Shown in pieces: positions 15,675-24,330 of a DNA stretch of 64,000 nt. Made by a program: the position numbers and the translations under genes. Positions within the stretch are counted from its first letter, which is position 1; each line of letters begins with the position of its first letter. The DNA comes from DASSUW01 sp963730535 (GTDB lineage: Bacteria > Actinomycetota > Thermoleophilia > Solirubrobacterales > Solirubrobacteraceae). Under the pieces are notes generated by a model. The model ran no database searches, was not told the origin of the DNA, and saw only the letters and a list, made by a program, of their open reading frames with translations. The stretch is from positions 1 through 64,000 of the forward strand of contig CAVSRU010000007.1 of NCBI GenBank assembly GCA_963730535.1, in the 5' to 3' direction.

Positions 15675-17840
15675 ATGTCTCAGCTTCTCGCGCGGTTGGC
15701 GCGCACGCTGTCCTCGCATTGGAAGCGCAGTCTCGCGGCGGCGATCGGCGTCCTTGTGCTGCTGGTCCTGGCAGCGAGCCTCGCCGAGCAGCCGGCCGAC
15801 GACATCTCGCTCCCGGGGGCCGAGTCCCAGCAGGCGATCGATCTCTTCCAGGCCCACTCGCCCGCGTTTGGTGGGGCCGACTCGACGCTCGTGTTCACGG
15901 TCGGCGAGGGCAAGCTCACCGATCCGGAGCCCAAGGCGGCGATCGAGAGCGCGCTTGCGAAGGTCCGCGGGCTCGACGGCGTCGAGCTCGCGGCGAGCCC
16001 GTTCGAGCCGGGCGGACAGGTCTCCCAGGACGGGCGCCTGGCCTCCGTTGATGTGCGCTACTCGACGGCCCCAGGGGAAGTCGACAAGGCCGACGGCGAG
16101 GCGTTGATCGCGGCGGGCGAGACCGCCGAGCCTGAGGTCCGCGTCGAGGCGCGTGGTGCCCTGATCGACCTGGCGACGGAGCAGACGTTGCCGATCGGTG
16201 AGCTGATCGGCGTGCTGATCGCGATCGTGCTGCTCACCCTGCTGTTCCGCTCTGGTGCCGCGATGGGCGCGACGCTGATCGGCGCGCTGGTTGGCGTCGC
16301 GGTCGGGCAGATCCTGCTGGTCTCGCTGTCGGCGCCGCTTGGGCTGCCCTCGTTCGCGGCGGTGATCGCGTCGATGCTCGGTCTCGGAGCCGGGATCGAC
16401 TACGCGCTGTTGATCATCGGCCGCTACCGCGAGCAGCGGGCGGCGGGCGACGGCAAGCAGGACGCGGTCGCACGCGCGTTCGCCACGGCCGGGACCACGG
16501 TCGTGGCCGCGGGCCTGATCGTCATGGTGGCGATCGCCGGCCTGCTGGTGGTCGGCGTGCCGTACATCGGCAAGATGGGCCTTGGAGCAGCGATCGCGAT
16601 CGGCGCGGTGGTCGTGTCGGCGCTGACGATCCTGCCGATCATGATCGGCGCCCTCGGCCGCAGGCTGGTGCCGAAGAACCCCGAGCACGTCCGGTCATCG
16701 CCCGCGTTCGCCCGCTGGGGCGAGATCGTGACCCGCCGGCCGTGGGTGTCGATCGCCGCCGGCGTCGCGCTGCTGCTCGTCTTCGCGGCTCCGGTGACCC
16801 AGATGCGCCTCGGCCAGCCCGACGACGGCAACAAGGCCGAGTCGCTCACGCAGCGCGCCGCGTACGACCAGCAGACCGCAGCGTTCGGCCCGGGATCCAA
16901 CGGCCCGCTGCTGCTCGCCGTCGACACGCCCAAGGGCGCACCGGACACCGAGCAGCAACTCGCCACCCTCCAAGAGGCGGTCGCCGACACGCCCGGGATC
17001 GCCTCGGTGCCGCCGGCAACGGTGAGCGAGGACGGCGAGATGGCCACGATCTTCGCCATCCCCACCACCGCGCCCCAGGACGCCCGGACCTCCGCCCTGC
17101 TCGACCGGCTGCGCGACGACGTCATCCCGGCCGCGACAGCCGGCACGCCGCTGAAGGTCTACGTCGGCGGCAACACCGCCGCGTTCGAGGACGTCACCGA
17201 CAAGGTCGCCGGTCGCCTGCCGCTGTTCATCTCGCTCGTGATCGGCCTCTCGGTCCTGTTGCTGATGATGGTGTTCCGCTCGCTCTGGATCCCGCTCGTC
17301 TCCGCGCTCTTCAACCTGCTGTCGGTCGCGGCCGCCTACGGCGTCGTCGTCGCGGTGTTCCAGGAGGGCATCGGCGCGAGCCTGATCGGCTCTGACTCCG
17401 GGATCCCGATCATCTCCTTCCTGCCGGTCATGCTGTTCGCGATCCTGTTCGGGCTCAGCATGGACTACAACGTCTTCCTGCTCAGCCGGATCCACGAGGC
17501 CTACAACGAGGGCGACGGGCCACGCGAGAGCGTGATCCACGGCGTCGGCCGCATCGGCAAGGTCGTCGTCTTCGCCGGCCTGATCATGGCCGGGGTGTTC
17601 CTGGGCTTCGTCACCGGCGACGACTTCATCGGCAAGATGTTCGGCCTCGGCCTCGGCCTCGCGATCCTGATCGACGTGCTGATCGTCCGCATGGTCATCG
17701 CACCCGCGGTCGTGACACTGCTCGGCGACCGCGCCTGGTGGCTGCCGAACTGGCTGGACCGCGCTCTTCCCAACATCTCGCTCGAAGGGCGTCAAGAGCC
17801 CGCCGAAGCCGCGCCGGAACGCGAGAAGGTACTCGCCTAG
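15675..17840 (+). CDS. MMPL family RND-type exporter
   Basis: This 721-residue protein has two repeats, each with one N-terminal membrane helix, an extracytoplasmic domain and five further helices. Family hallmarks are the membrane Asp motif GLGAGIDYALLIIGRYREQ in repeat one and LFGLSMDYNVFLLSRIHEAY in repeat two. These carry the proton-relay aspartate and tyrosine. Such proteins export lipids, siderophores or drugs using proton motive force; the substrate is not visible here. The ATG with ACAGG just upstream is preferred; a GTG 27 bases earlier is possible. It is divergent from DUF4389 and from a deleted MMPL copy. Confidence 0.85.
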   Translation: MSQLLARLARTLSSHWKRSLAAAIGVLVLLVLAASLAEQPADDISLPGAESQQAIDLFQAHSPAFGGADSTLVFTVGEGKLTDPEPKAAIESALAKVRGLDGVELAASPFEPGGQVSQDGRLASVDVRYSTAPGEVDKADGEALIAAGETAEPEVRVEARGALIDLATEQTLPIGELIGVLIAIVLLTLLFRSGAAMGATLIGALVGVAVGQILLVSLSAPLGLPSFAAVIASMLGLGAGIDYALLIIGRYREQRAAGDGKQDAVARAFATAGTTVVAAGLIVMVAIAGLLVVGVPYIGKMGLGAAIAIGAVVVSALTILPIMIGALGRRLVPKNPEHVRSSPAFARWGEIVTRRPWVSIAAGVALLLVFAAPVTQMRLGQPDDGNKAESLTQRAAYDQQTAAFGPGSNGPLLLAVDTPKGAPDTEQQLATLQEAVADTPGIASVPPATVSEDGEMATIFAIPTTAPQDARTSALLDRLRDDVIPAATAGTPLKVYVGGNTAAFEDVTDKVAGRLPLFISLVIGLSVLLLMMVFRSLWIPLVSALFNLLSVAAAYGVVVAVFQEGIGASLIGSDSGIPIISFLPVMLFAILFGLSMDYNVFLLSRIHEAYNEGDGPRESVIHGVGRIGKVVVFAGLIMAGVFLGFVTGDDFIGKMFGLGLGLAILIDVLIVRMVIAPAVVTLLGDRAWWLPNWLDRALPNISLEGRQEPAEAAPEREKVLA

Positions 17841-18097
17841 CCGCCCGCCTCGCACAAGTCTTCACCCGGCAGCAGCATCCCGCACGACCTTCGCCCGCTG
17901 CTGCTTCCCATGCGAAGGAGCGGCCCGACCGCGTCCGAACTGAGTGCCGCGTTGCGCGATGAGCGACACAGACTCGGTCGGCTCGTCCGGTGCTCCGGGC
18001 ACGCGAATGGGAATGGCTCAGGAACGCTCGTTTCCGAGTCGTGCTCGGCTCGGCCAGCCCGGGATCCGGCGGATCGGGTCAGGCGAAGTGAGCCGGA
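17841..18097. other. Gap downstream of the exporter with one repeat element
   Basis: The region holds palindrome copy G; no gene is supported. It is the last of the gaps carrying this repeat family. Confidence 0.4.
17895..17925. repeat. Dispersed imperfect palindrome, copy G
   Basis: CCGCTGCTGCTTCCCATGCG followed by AAGGAGCGGCC. Outer arms CCGCT and AGCGG pair, and the inner part TGCTTCCCATGC matches copy B1 almost exactly. Confidence 0.55.
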
Positions 18098-18418
18098 TCA
18101 GGGATGGGCGGGCTCGAGGATCTCGTCGGAGGCTCGGGAAACCATCGTCTCGCCGCCGATGATGCCGACGCGCGTGACGTTGAAGTCCGACAGCTCCTCA
18201 CCGACCCATTGCGCGGCCAGTTCGTTGGAGGCCTCCGCCTGTGCGCGGTCGTGGAACAGGCTGATCGTCATGACCATGTCATGGCCGGTATCGATGGCGT
18301 GGTAGGCGACGAACCCCGGTTCTCGCGACAACGCCTCGGCGAAGTCACGGTCGACGCGGCGCAAGACGGCGTCGACCGAGCCCGATCCGATGCGATAGGT
18401 CCGCAGGCTGGCATACAT
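18098..18418 (-). CDS. Antibiotic biosynthesis monooxygenase-like (ABM) protein
   Basis: This 106-residue dimeric alpha-beta barrel type protein begins MYASLRTYRIGSGSVDAVLR. It continues with FAEALSREPGFVAYHAIDTG and VMTISLFHDRAQAEASNELA, the strand-helix-strand pattern of ABM/EthD-like proteins. These act as small cofactor-free oxygenases or heme and metabolite binders. GGGGAGAACGGGG precedes the ATG; a longer frame to 18451 lacks such a site. It is divergent from the methyltransferase gene that follows. Confidence 0.65.
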   Translation of the reverse strand: MYASLRTYRIGSGSVDAVLRRVDRDFAEALSREPGFVAYHAIDTGHDMVMTISLFHDRAQAEASNELAAQWVGEELSDFNVTRVGIIGGETMVSRASDEILEPAHP

Positions 18419-18531
18419 CCCCGTTCTCCCCTTGATCGTGCCGAACGGCATTGACGCTACGCCCGAGGCGTGCGGGCCACAAGAGGCGGTTTGCCTTCGG
18501 CTGCGCCGTCGGGGTGTAGGGTCGCCGAAGC

Positions 18532-19338
18532 ATGGCTCGGAGGCTGCGCTCTTCGGTCGTTGGCGCCGCGGTTGATGCGTATGACCGGCACGTCGGGCGC
18601 TACGGACCCGAGCTGGCGATAGAGATGGTCCGGGTGGCCGGTGTGCGGGCAGGGCAGCGGGCGCTCGATGTCGGCTCGGGGACGGGTGCGCTCACGGTCG
18701 CGCTGGCAGCCGTGGTGGGGGCGGAGAGGGTGGCCGCGATCGACCCGTCTGAGCGCTTTGTCGCGGCGTGCCGGATGCGCGTGCCGCGCGCCGACGTGCG
18801 CCTCGGGACGGCAGAAGAGCTGCCGTGGGGCGAGGCCATGTTCGACGCCGCGCTGGCTCAGCTCGTCGTCGACGGCATGAACGATGCCCGACGGGGTGCG
18901 GCGGAGATGCGGCGGGTGACGCGGCCGGGCGGCGTGTTGTCGGCCTGCGTCTGGGACTTCGAAAGGGGCATGACGCTGCTGCGCGCGGTCTGGGACTCCG
19001 CACTGGACGTCGACGCCCAGCTCGCCCGTTCGTTCGGGGCGGAGAAGTGCAACCCGTTCTCGCGCCCGCACGAGCTCGAGGAGCTCTGGCGTACCGCCGG
19101 GCTGGAGCGAGTCGAGCTCGGCGAGCTCGAGGCCGGCGCGGACTACGCCGACTTCGACGACCTCTGGTACCCGTTCGCAAACGGCGTCGGCAACTTGGGC
19201 CGCTTCCACGACGCGCTCGACGAGCGGCGCCGCGAGAGCTTCAAGCGGGGCGTGGCCGAGCGGCTCGGATCCCCCTCAGGTCGCTTCCGCCTGACAGCGA
19301 CGGCCTGGTGCGTGCGCGGGACGGTCCCGGCCGGATAG
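18532..19338 (+). CDS. Class I SAM-dependent methyltransferase
   Basis: This 268-residue protein carries QRALDVGSGTGALTVALAAV (SAM-binding motif I), ERVAAIDPSERFVAACRMRV, and DVRLGTAEELPWGEAMFDAA. LAQLVVDGMNDARRGAAEMR and RPGGVLSACVWDF follow at the later motifs. This is the pattern of the Methyltransf_11/UbiE group that methylates small molecules. No neighbour reveals the substrate. The gene is followed 38 bases later by a zinc dehydrogenase in the same direction. Confidence 0.8.
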   Translation: MARRLRSSVVGAAVDAYDRHVGRYGPELAIEMVRVAGVRAGQRALDVGSGTGALTVALAAVVGAERVAAIDPSERFVAACRMRVPRADVRLGTAEELPWGEAMFDAALAQLVVDGMNDARRGAAEMRRVTRPGGVLSACVWDFERGMTLLRAVWDSALDVDAQLARSFGAEKCNPFSRPHELEELWRTAGLERVELGELEAGADYADFDDLWYPFANGVGNLGRFHDALDERRRESFKRGVAERLGSPSGRFRLTATAWCVRGTVPAG

Positions 19339-19375
19339 GTCGTGCCCCGGCGGTTGCTGTGAGAGGATCGCGCGG

Positions 19376-20383
19376 ATGCGCCGGCTGGAGTTCGTTGGTC
19401 CCCGGCGGCTCGAGTTCCGCGAGGTCACCGAGCCGCGGATCGAGTCCGACGACCAAGTGATCGTGCGTCCCGTCGCTTCGACAACGTGTGACCTCGATCG
19501 CGCGATCATCGCCGGGGCTACGCCGTTCCGGGGCCCGTTCGCGATCGGGCACGAATGCGTCGCCGAGGTGGTCGATGTCGGCGATGACGCGGGCGTCATC
19601 CCTGGCGCGAGGGTCGTGGTGCCCTGGCATCCGTGCTGCACCGTGTGCGCTGCGTGCTTGCAGGGCAGGATGGCTGACTGCGAGCAGGTGCCCCGTTTTG
19701 CGATGTACGGCGTGCCGGTCGGCGGCGACTTCGGCGGGCTGTTCGACGACTTGGTGCTGGTCCCGTTCGGAGCCGCGCTCGTGCCGGTGCCCGATGGCGT
19801 CGCGGCCGATGCGGTCGCGAGCGCGTCTGACAATCTCTCTGATGCCTATGGAGGTGTGTCGCGTGCGCTCGCGACCAGGCCGCACGGCACCGTGCTGGTG
19901 CTCGGCGGCACCGGGTCGATCGGGCAGTGGGCGGCGGGCTGGGCGGTCATGCTCGGCGCAGCCCGTACCGTCTATGTCGACCGTGACGAGGAGAGCCGCG
20001 GTCTGGCGGAGGGCTACGGCGCGACGGCGGTCGCGTCGCTCGATGAACTGGAGCGCGCCGCTACCTTCGACGTCCTGATCGACGCCGGCGCGCACGCGGG
20101 GCGCCTGGCTGATGCCATCGGCTGGCTCGGTGCCGGTGGGCATTGCCACAGCGTCGGGATCTACTTCGAGCCGACAACCGGGCTCCCGCTCGGCAGCATG
20201 TACATGAACGGGATCAGCTTCTCGACGGGGCGGCCCAGCGTGTCCGTGGTGCTGGGCGAGGTGCTGCTCGCCGTCGCCGAAGGTCGCTTCGACCCAAGCC
20301 CAGTATTCAGCGACCGGCTCCCGTTTGACGACGCAGCCGCCGCGCTGGCGGAGCTGCCGCGAAAGGCGGTCTTCGTCCGATAG
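19376..20383 (+). CDS. Zinc-dependent alcohol dehydrogenase family protein
   Basis: This 335-residue medium-chain dehydrogenase has catalytic zinc ligands C38, H59 and E60 (FAIGHECVAEV). Structural zinc cysteines are C88, C91, C94 and C102 (CCTVCAACLQGRMADC). The Rossmann motif is VLVLGGTGSIGQWAAG. Sequence of the group suggests oxidation of a polyol or secondary alcohol with NAD(P). The C-terminal domain ends in the usual substrate-loop (PLPFDDAAAALAEL). It lies between a methyltransferase and an AraC regulator, all co-directional, so control by that AraC protein is possible. Confidence 0.85.
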   Translation: MRRLEFVGPRRLEFREVTEPRIESDDQVIVRPVASTTCDLDRAIIAGATPFRGPFAIGHECVAEVVDVGDDAGVIPGARVVVPWHPCCTVCAACLQGRMADCEQVPRFAMYGVPVGGDFGGLFDDLVLVPFGAALVPVPDGVAADAVASASDNLSDAYGGVSRALATRPHGTVLVLGGTGSIGQWAAGWAVMLGAARTVYVDRDEESRGLAEGYGATAVASLDELERAATFDVLIDAGAHAGRLADAIGWLGAGGHCHSVGIYFEPTTGLPLGSMYMNGISFSTGRPSVSVVLGEVLLAVAEGRFDPSPVFSDRLPFDDAAAALAELPRKAVFVR

Positions 20384-20420
20384 ACGCGCCGCTAGGCCGT
20401 ACTGGCGATAGCCTCGCGGC

Positions 20421-21218
20421 GTGCCCGAGAGCGGCACCTACTTCCGTCCTGCCGGACTCCCTGGCATCGAGGCGCTTCATGCCTCGTTCATCGAGCACGC
20501 GTATCGGCCGCATTCCCATCCCACCTGGACGGTTGCGGTCATCGAGCGCGGCGCCGCACGCTTCGAGGTTGATGACACGAGGCAGCGCGCTGACGAGGGA
20601 GAGCTGTTCGTGCTGGAGCCCGAGGCCGTGCACACCGGGATGGCCGCCGTACCTGAGGGTTGGACGTACAAGGTTCTCTATGTCGCTCCGGACCTGCTCT
20701 CCGAGTGGGCCGAGCAGGACGCGCCGGCTCCGCGCGGCGCTCAATGGGTGGTGTTCCGCGACCGGGCTCTGCGGACGCAGCTCCTCCACGCGCACCGGGC
20801 GCTCGTCGACGGTGACGGGCTCGCCGTGGAGGTGGCCGTGCTCGGCGCGGTCGACCAGCTGCGCCCACACCTCCGCCCGGGCGCTCCGGCGCCACGCGGT
20901 GGCAATGAGCACGCGGCGGTGCGCCGAGCCCGCGCGTACCTGGCCGAACGGTGGGCCGATCGGGTTTCGCTCGCCGAGCTCTCAACGGTGGCGGGACTCA
21001 GCCGCTTCGAACTGGTTCGCCGCTTTCGCGCCGACACCGGAATGCCACCGCATGCCTTCCAGATCGATCTGCGAATCGGCCGGGCGCGACGGATGCTGGC
21101 CGCGGGGGAGGCGCCGGCCGCGGTCGCGGCGTCGTGCGGCTTCGCCGACCAGGCCCATCTCACCCGGACGTTTCGGCGATCAGTGGGCGTCACCCCGGCG
21201 CGCTTCGCGCGCGCCTGA
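20421..21218 (+). CDS. AraC family transcriptional regulator
   Basis: This 265-residue protein has an N-terminal cupin-type sensing domain (HSHPTWTVAVIERGAARFEV) and a C-terminal double helix-turn-helix. The second domain reads RVSLAELSTVAGLSRFELVR and CGFADQAHLTRTFRRSVGVT, followed by P and ARFAR, the AraC signature. Start is GTG. DUF2000 follows 50 bases later in the same direction; AraC-DUF2000 pairs of this type are common in bacteria. The likely target is this pair itself (inference). Confidence 0.85.
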   Translation: MPESGTYFRPAGLPGIEALHASFIEHAYRPHSHPTWTVAVIERGAARFEVDDTRQRADEGELFVLEPEAVHTGMAAVPEGWTYKVLYVAPDLLSEWAEQDAPAPRGAQWVVFRDRALRTQLLHAHRALVDGDGLAVEVAVLGAVDQLRPHLRPGAPAPRGGNEHAAVRRARAYLAERWADRVSLAELSTVAGLSRFELVRRFRADTGMPPHAFQIDLRIGRARRMLAAGEAPAAVAASCGFADQAHLTRTFRRSVGVTPARFARA

Positions 21219-21268
21219 GCGCAAGAACGTTCAAGACGCGATCACAACGGGGCTGGCATCTTGGCCCG

Positions 21269-21691
21269 ATGGCAGTCACCGACTTCGATACGAAGGTCGC
21301 TGTGGTCGTTCGCGAAGACCTCGCCGTCTGGCAGAAGCTCAACGTCACCGCGTTTCTCATCAGCGGCGTGATCGCCGATGCGGGCGAGATCGTCGTCGGG
21401 GAGGATTACCTCGACGCGGACGGGGCTCGATATCTGCCCCTGCTCGTGCAGCCCGTGCTGATCTATGCCGCCGGCGGTGCGAAGCTCCAGACGGTCCGCC
21501 GCCGGGCGGCCGATCGCGATGTCCCGGTCGCGCTCTACACCAACGAGATGTTCGCCACGGGCCACGACGCCGACAACCGCGCCGCCGTGCGGGCAGTTCC
21601 CACCGAGCAACTCGATCTCGTCGGCCTCGCCCTCCGTGCTGCGCACCGCGACGCCGACGCCGTCCTGCGCGGGCTCAAGCGCCATCCCTAG
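21269..21691 (+). CDS. DUF2000 domain protein
   Basis: This 140-residue protein runs MAVTDFDTKVAVVVREDLAV, then WQKLNVTAFLISGVIAD and QPVLIYAAGGAKLQTVRRRA. It ends VPVALYTNEMFATGHDADNR. This matches the small DUF2000 family, structurally related to peptidyl-tRNA hydrolase 2, whose members have no proven activity. An upstream frame open to 20951 is only readthrough across the AraC gene. The AraC gene precedes it and is probably its regulator. Confidence 0.8.
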   Translation: MAVTDFDTKVAVVVREDLAVWQKLNVTAFLISGVIADAGEIVVGEDYLDADGARYLPLLVQPVLIYAAGGAKLQTVRRRAADRDVPVALYTNEMFATGHDADNRAAVRAVPTEQLDLVGLALRAAHRDADAVLRGLKRHP

Positions 21692-21725
21692 CCATGTCAA
21701 GCTCGTTCTCCCAGGTCCTGTGGGA

Positions 21726-22802
21726 TCAGAGGACAGCGAGCTCCTCGCGGGACATGCCATCCAGGCCGAGCGTGCTCATGGTCCTCATCCCCTCGCCTCG
21801 AAAGTCGCGGGCGAGAACGATCGAAGCGATCGCAATCACGGCGTCCATCACCGGAGTGGGTACGCCGAGGCGCGCGGCTAGGTCGGTCAGGAAGATCAAC
21901 GAGTAGCCGACGTCCTCGGTCAGATAGCGGTGGTCGAGCTGGCTCTGCGCTCCGATCCCCAGGAAGCCGGGTGCGGTGCTGTAGCCCGTCGAGTAGTTCT
22001 CCTCGACCATGTATCCCTGCCTGACCCCCAGGGCAGGTTCGGACAGGATCGTGACTCTCAGCGCGCCGGCGATCGCCAGCCTCTCCTTGTCGACCGCCTC
22101 GATCAGCCGCCCAACGCTCTCGGTCACACCTTCCTCGTAGAAGAGGAAGTCGCCGCCGGTTCGCTCGAGCAGACCCGCGTTGAGCAGCGTGACCGCCGGA
22201 TGGATCACCGGGTTGCCGTTCTGGAGGGTGGTCTGGAAGACGCTTTCGGCTTTCTCGACAGCCGGCCAGACGTCACTGACGAGGCCGTACAGCCGGTCCG
22301 TCCCCGCTCGCGGCAGCCCCGCGAGGTACACGCCGGTCGTGAGCTTGAGGAAGACGTTGACGACGCCCGGGTCGGTGACGCGCACCGCGTACGGCAGCGT
22401 GCTGGTCTCGCCGACGATGTAGCGCTCGTCGTCGAGCTCGATTCCGGCCGCGCGCTTGAACGCGATCGCGCCGGCGCACGACCCGGGGCAGATCAGAACG
22501 GCCATGCCGTCGGTCAGGTGGGGCCCGGCCATGGCGGCCAGCGGCTCGGTGCTGTACGCCGGACCCACGAGTACCACGAGTTCGGCACCGGCCATGGCCT
22601 CGGCGGCGTCGTACCCGGCGTACCGGATCGGGGCGAAGCCGTGGAGATCACCGCTCGCGGTGATGCCGCCGGCCTTGTCCACCGCGACCACGTTCGCGCC
22701 GAACTCCGGCGGGGCGTACAGCGACACCTCATGGCCGTGCTGGGCGAAGTCGAACGCCGATGCAATCCCTCCGTTGCCCGCTCCGAGCACTGCCACGCGC
22801 AT
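21726..22802 (-). CDS. NAD/NADP octopine/nopaline dehydrogenase family protein
   Basis: This 358-residue protein begins MRVAVLGAGNGGIASAFDFA, a dinucleotide-binding motif. The C-terminal helical domain carries NGNPVIHPAVTLLNAGLLE with the histidine used by opine dehydrogenases, and LDHRYLTEDVGYSLIFLTDL. The family condenses amino acids with 2-oxoacids reductively; the substrate here is unknown. It is convergent with DUF2000 (35-base gap). Nothing else in the vicinity suggests opaline or metallophore synthesis. Confidence 0.8.
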   Translation of the reverse strand: MRVAVLGAGNGGIASAFDFAQHGHEVSLYAPPEFGANVVAVDKAGGITASGDLHGFAPIRYAGYDAAEAMAGAELVVLVGPAYSTEPLAAMAGPHLTDGMAVLICPGSCAGAIAFKRAAGIELDDERYIVGETSTLPYAVRVTDPGVVNVFLKLTTGVYLAGLPRAGTDRLYGLVSDVWPAVEKAESVFQTTLQNGNPVIHPAVTLLNAGLLERTGGDFLFYEEGVTESVGRLIEAVDKERLAIAGALRVTILSEPALGVRQGYMVEENYSTGYSTAPGFLGIGAQSQLDHRYLTEDVGYSLIFLTDLAARLGVPTPVMDAVIAIASIVLARDFRGEGMRTMSTLGLDGMSREELAVL

Positions 22803-22868
22803 CCCGACCTCCCGATGTCCAATGTCCGCCTTGGTCTGAGCTTCGCGCGAAATGCGGGGGCGACGTCC

Positions 22869-23174
22869 CTACTTACCGGTAGTGCGGTGCCCGGTCGCGT
22901 GCGAGTGACCGCTACGCCCGGATCCGAGCCGGCGCCCGCCCCGTGAGTCGGCTCGGCCGCGGCGTATCAGCTGTCGCAGCGCGCGGTCGTGTTCGCCCGG
23001 GACTTCGCGCTGCCTGAGGAACTTCGGATGAACGCTGCGGACCACCGGTCCACGGTTAGCGTCCGGGATGGCGATCTCGACCTTCACGAAGCTCGGCGCG
23101 TGGACGACGATGCCGTCCACTTGCTCGCCTTCCCCGACAAGCGTCACGAGCTGGCCTTCGTGAAAGGACCGCAT
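22869..23174 (-). CDS. Small conserved hypothetical protein
   Basis: The 101-residue protein begins MRSFHEGQLVTLVGEGEQVD, then IVVHAPSFVKVEIAIPD and VVRSVHPKFLRQREVPGEHD. It is a small beta-rich unit followed by a basic low-complexity tail rich in Gly, Arg, Ser and His. The N-terminal part looks like a compact beta barrel. Similar short proteins are familiar from actinobacterial genomes, but their role is unknown to me. Confidence 0.6.
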   Translation of the reverse strand: MRSFHEGQLVTLVGEGEQVDGIVVHAPSFVKVEIAIPDANRGPVVRSVHPKFLRQREVPGEHDRALRQLIRRGRADSRGGRRLGSGRSGHSHATGHRTTGK

Positions 23175-23285
23175 GAGCCGAGATTACTCGACTCACGCCG
23201 CCCGACACTCAAAGCAGCAACGCAGACGAGAACGCGTGCAAACGAGGATTGGGCATCCCCGTAACGAGGCTCCGCGAGACAGGCT

Positions 23286-24242
23286 CTAGAACGCCGCGCC
23301 GCGCACGCGCGGGTCGAGCCGCTCGAGGATCGCGTCGGCCAGCATCCCGAGGACGATCAGGAGCACCGTCGTCCACAGCGCAGCCGCGACGATGATCGGG
23401 AGGTTGGTCGCGCCCTCGTCGTTGTGGCCGATGGCCGCCCACAAGTTGTAGTAGAAGCCGGGTACCGAGAAGACCTTCTCGACCAGCATGACGTTGGTGA
23501 GGAACAGCGGCAGCGTGACGGGTGCGAAGGAGACCGTCGCACCGAACGTCGGCGGGCCGACGTGGCGACGCAGGACCCTGTTCGTCGTGAGGCCCTTCGC
23601 CCTCGCGGTCCGGACGTAGTCCTCCTGGGTGATCTCGCGGGCCATGGCCAGCGTCAGCCGCAGGCACATGCCGGCCAGCGGCGCGGCCAGGACCAGCCAC
23701 GGGACGAGGAGCGTCCGCAGCCACGTCCAGGGATCCGTGAACGGCGAGGCCCAGCGCGGCACGGCGTCGAAGAAGAGCGGTACGGGGAAGATCCCCAGCC
23801 CGGGATGGAAGAGGTACAGCAGCCCCAGGCCCACGACGTACACGGGCACGCAGTAGGCCAGAATGGCTCCCGCCCGCAGCGCGCGGCTGCGCAGCGTCCG
23901 CGGGTGGCCGGCGCACCACAGCCCGCCCAGGACGCCGCCGACGACGCCGAAGACCGTCGACCCGGCCAGCAGCCAGAGGTCGGCCGCCATGCCGCGCTGC
24001 CACAGGACCCGGACGGGCATGCAGATGCCACTGGGCTTGGCGCCGGAGCCCGTTCCGCCGGGCGGCGCACAGCCGAGGTCGAGGTGCAGCGCGCGTTCGA
24101 GGTCGTGCACGATCCCGGCGGGCAGCGGGTCGCCGGGCGGATAGAGATCTGGTCGGAGGATCCGCAGGCCGCCGAAGATGACGACGGCTACGGCGAGCAG
24201 CACGACAGGGGCGAAGGCGATGCGTCGTGCGAAACCTCCCAC
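23286..24242 (-). CDS. ABC transporter permease, dipeptide/oligopeptide type
   Basis: This 318-residue permease of the DppB/OppB class has a first helix at residues 8-28 and five further membrane segments. The cytoplasmic EAA-like loop (REITQEDYVRTARAKGLTTN) is followed by RVLRRHVGPP and a C-terminal LVEKVFSVPGFYYNLWAAIG. A periplasmic insertion after helix 1 is shorter than usual. In this window there is no partner permease, ATPase or solute-binding protein gene, so it is an orphan component. It is divergent from the aminotransferase gene with an 88-base gap. Confidence 0.8.
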   Translation of the reverse strand: MGGFARRIAFAPVVLLAVAVVIFGGLRILRPDLYPPGDPLPAGIVHDLERALHLDLGCAPPGGTGSGAKPSGICMPVRVLWQRGMAADLWLLAGSTVFGVVGGVLGGLWCAGHPRTLRSRALRAGAILAYCVPVYVVGLGLLYLFHPGLGIFPVPLFFDAVPRWASPFTDPWTWLRTLLVPWLVLAAPLAGMCLRLTLAMAREITQEDYVRTARAKGLTTNRVLRRHVGPPTFGATVSFAPVTLPLFLTNVMLVEKVFSVPGFYYNLWAAIGHNDEGATNLPIIVAAALWTTVLLIVLGMLADAILERLDPRVRGAAF

Positions 24243-24330
24243 TGGAGGATCATGGCGCAGGCCGGGTGGATGTGTCGCTACACCGGGGTGCTTGCCGGGC
24301 GCCCTTGGTGCCTGGCAGACTCGCGGGGCG

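Noticed and set aside
16695..17855. Long minus-strand frame opposite the MMPL exporter
   Set aside because: The composition (very high Asp, Glu, Arg, His) is the mirror image of the GC-rich membrane protein gene and shows no domain.
290..17925. Integron attC array as an explanation for the palindromes
   Set aside because: Consensus RYYYAAC/GTTRRRY core sites are absent and no integrase gene is present in the window.
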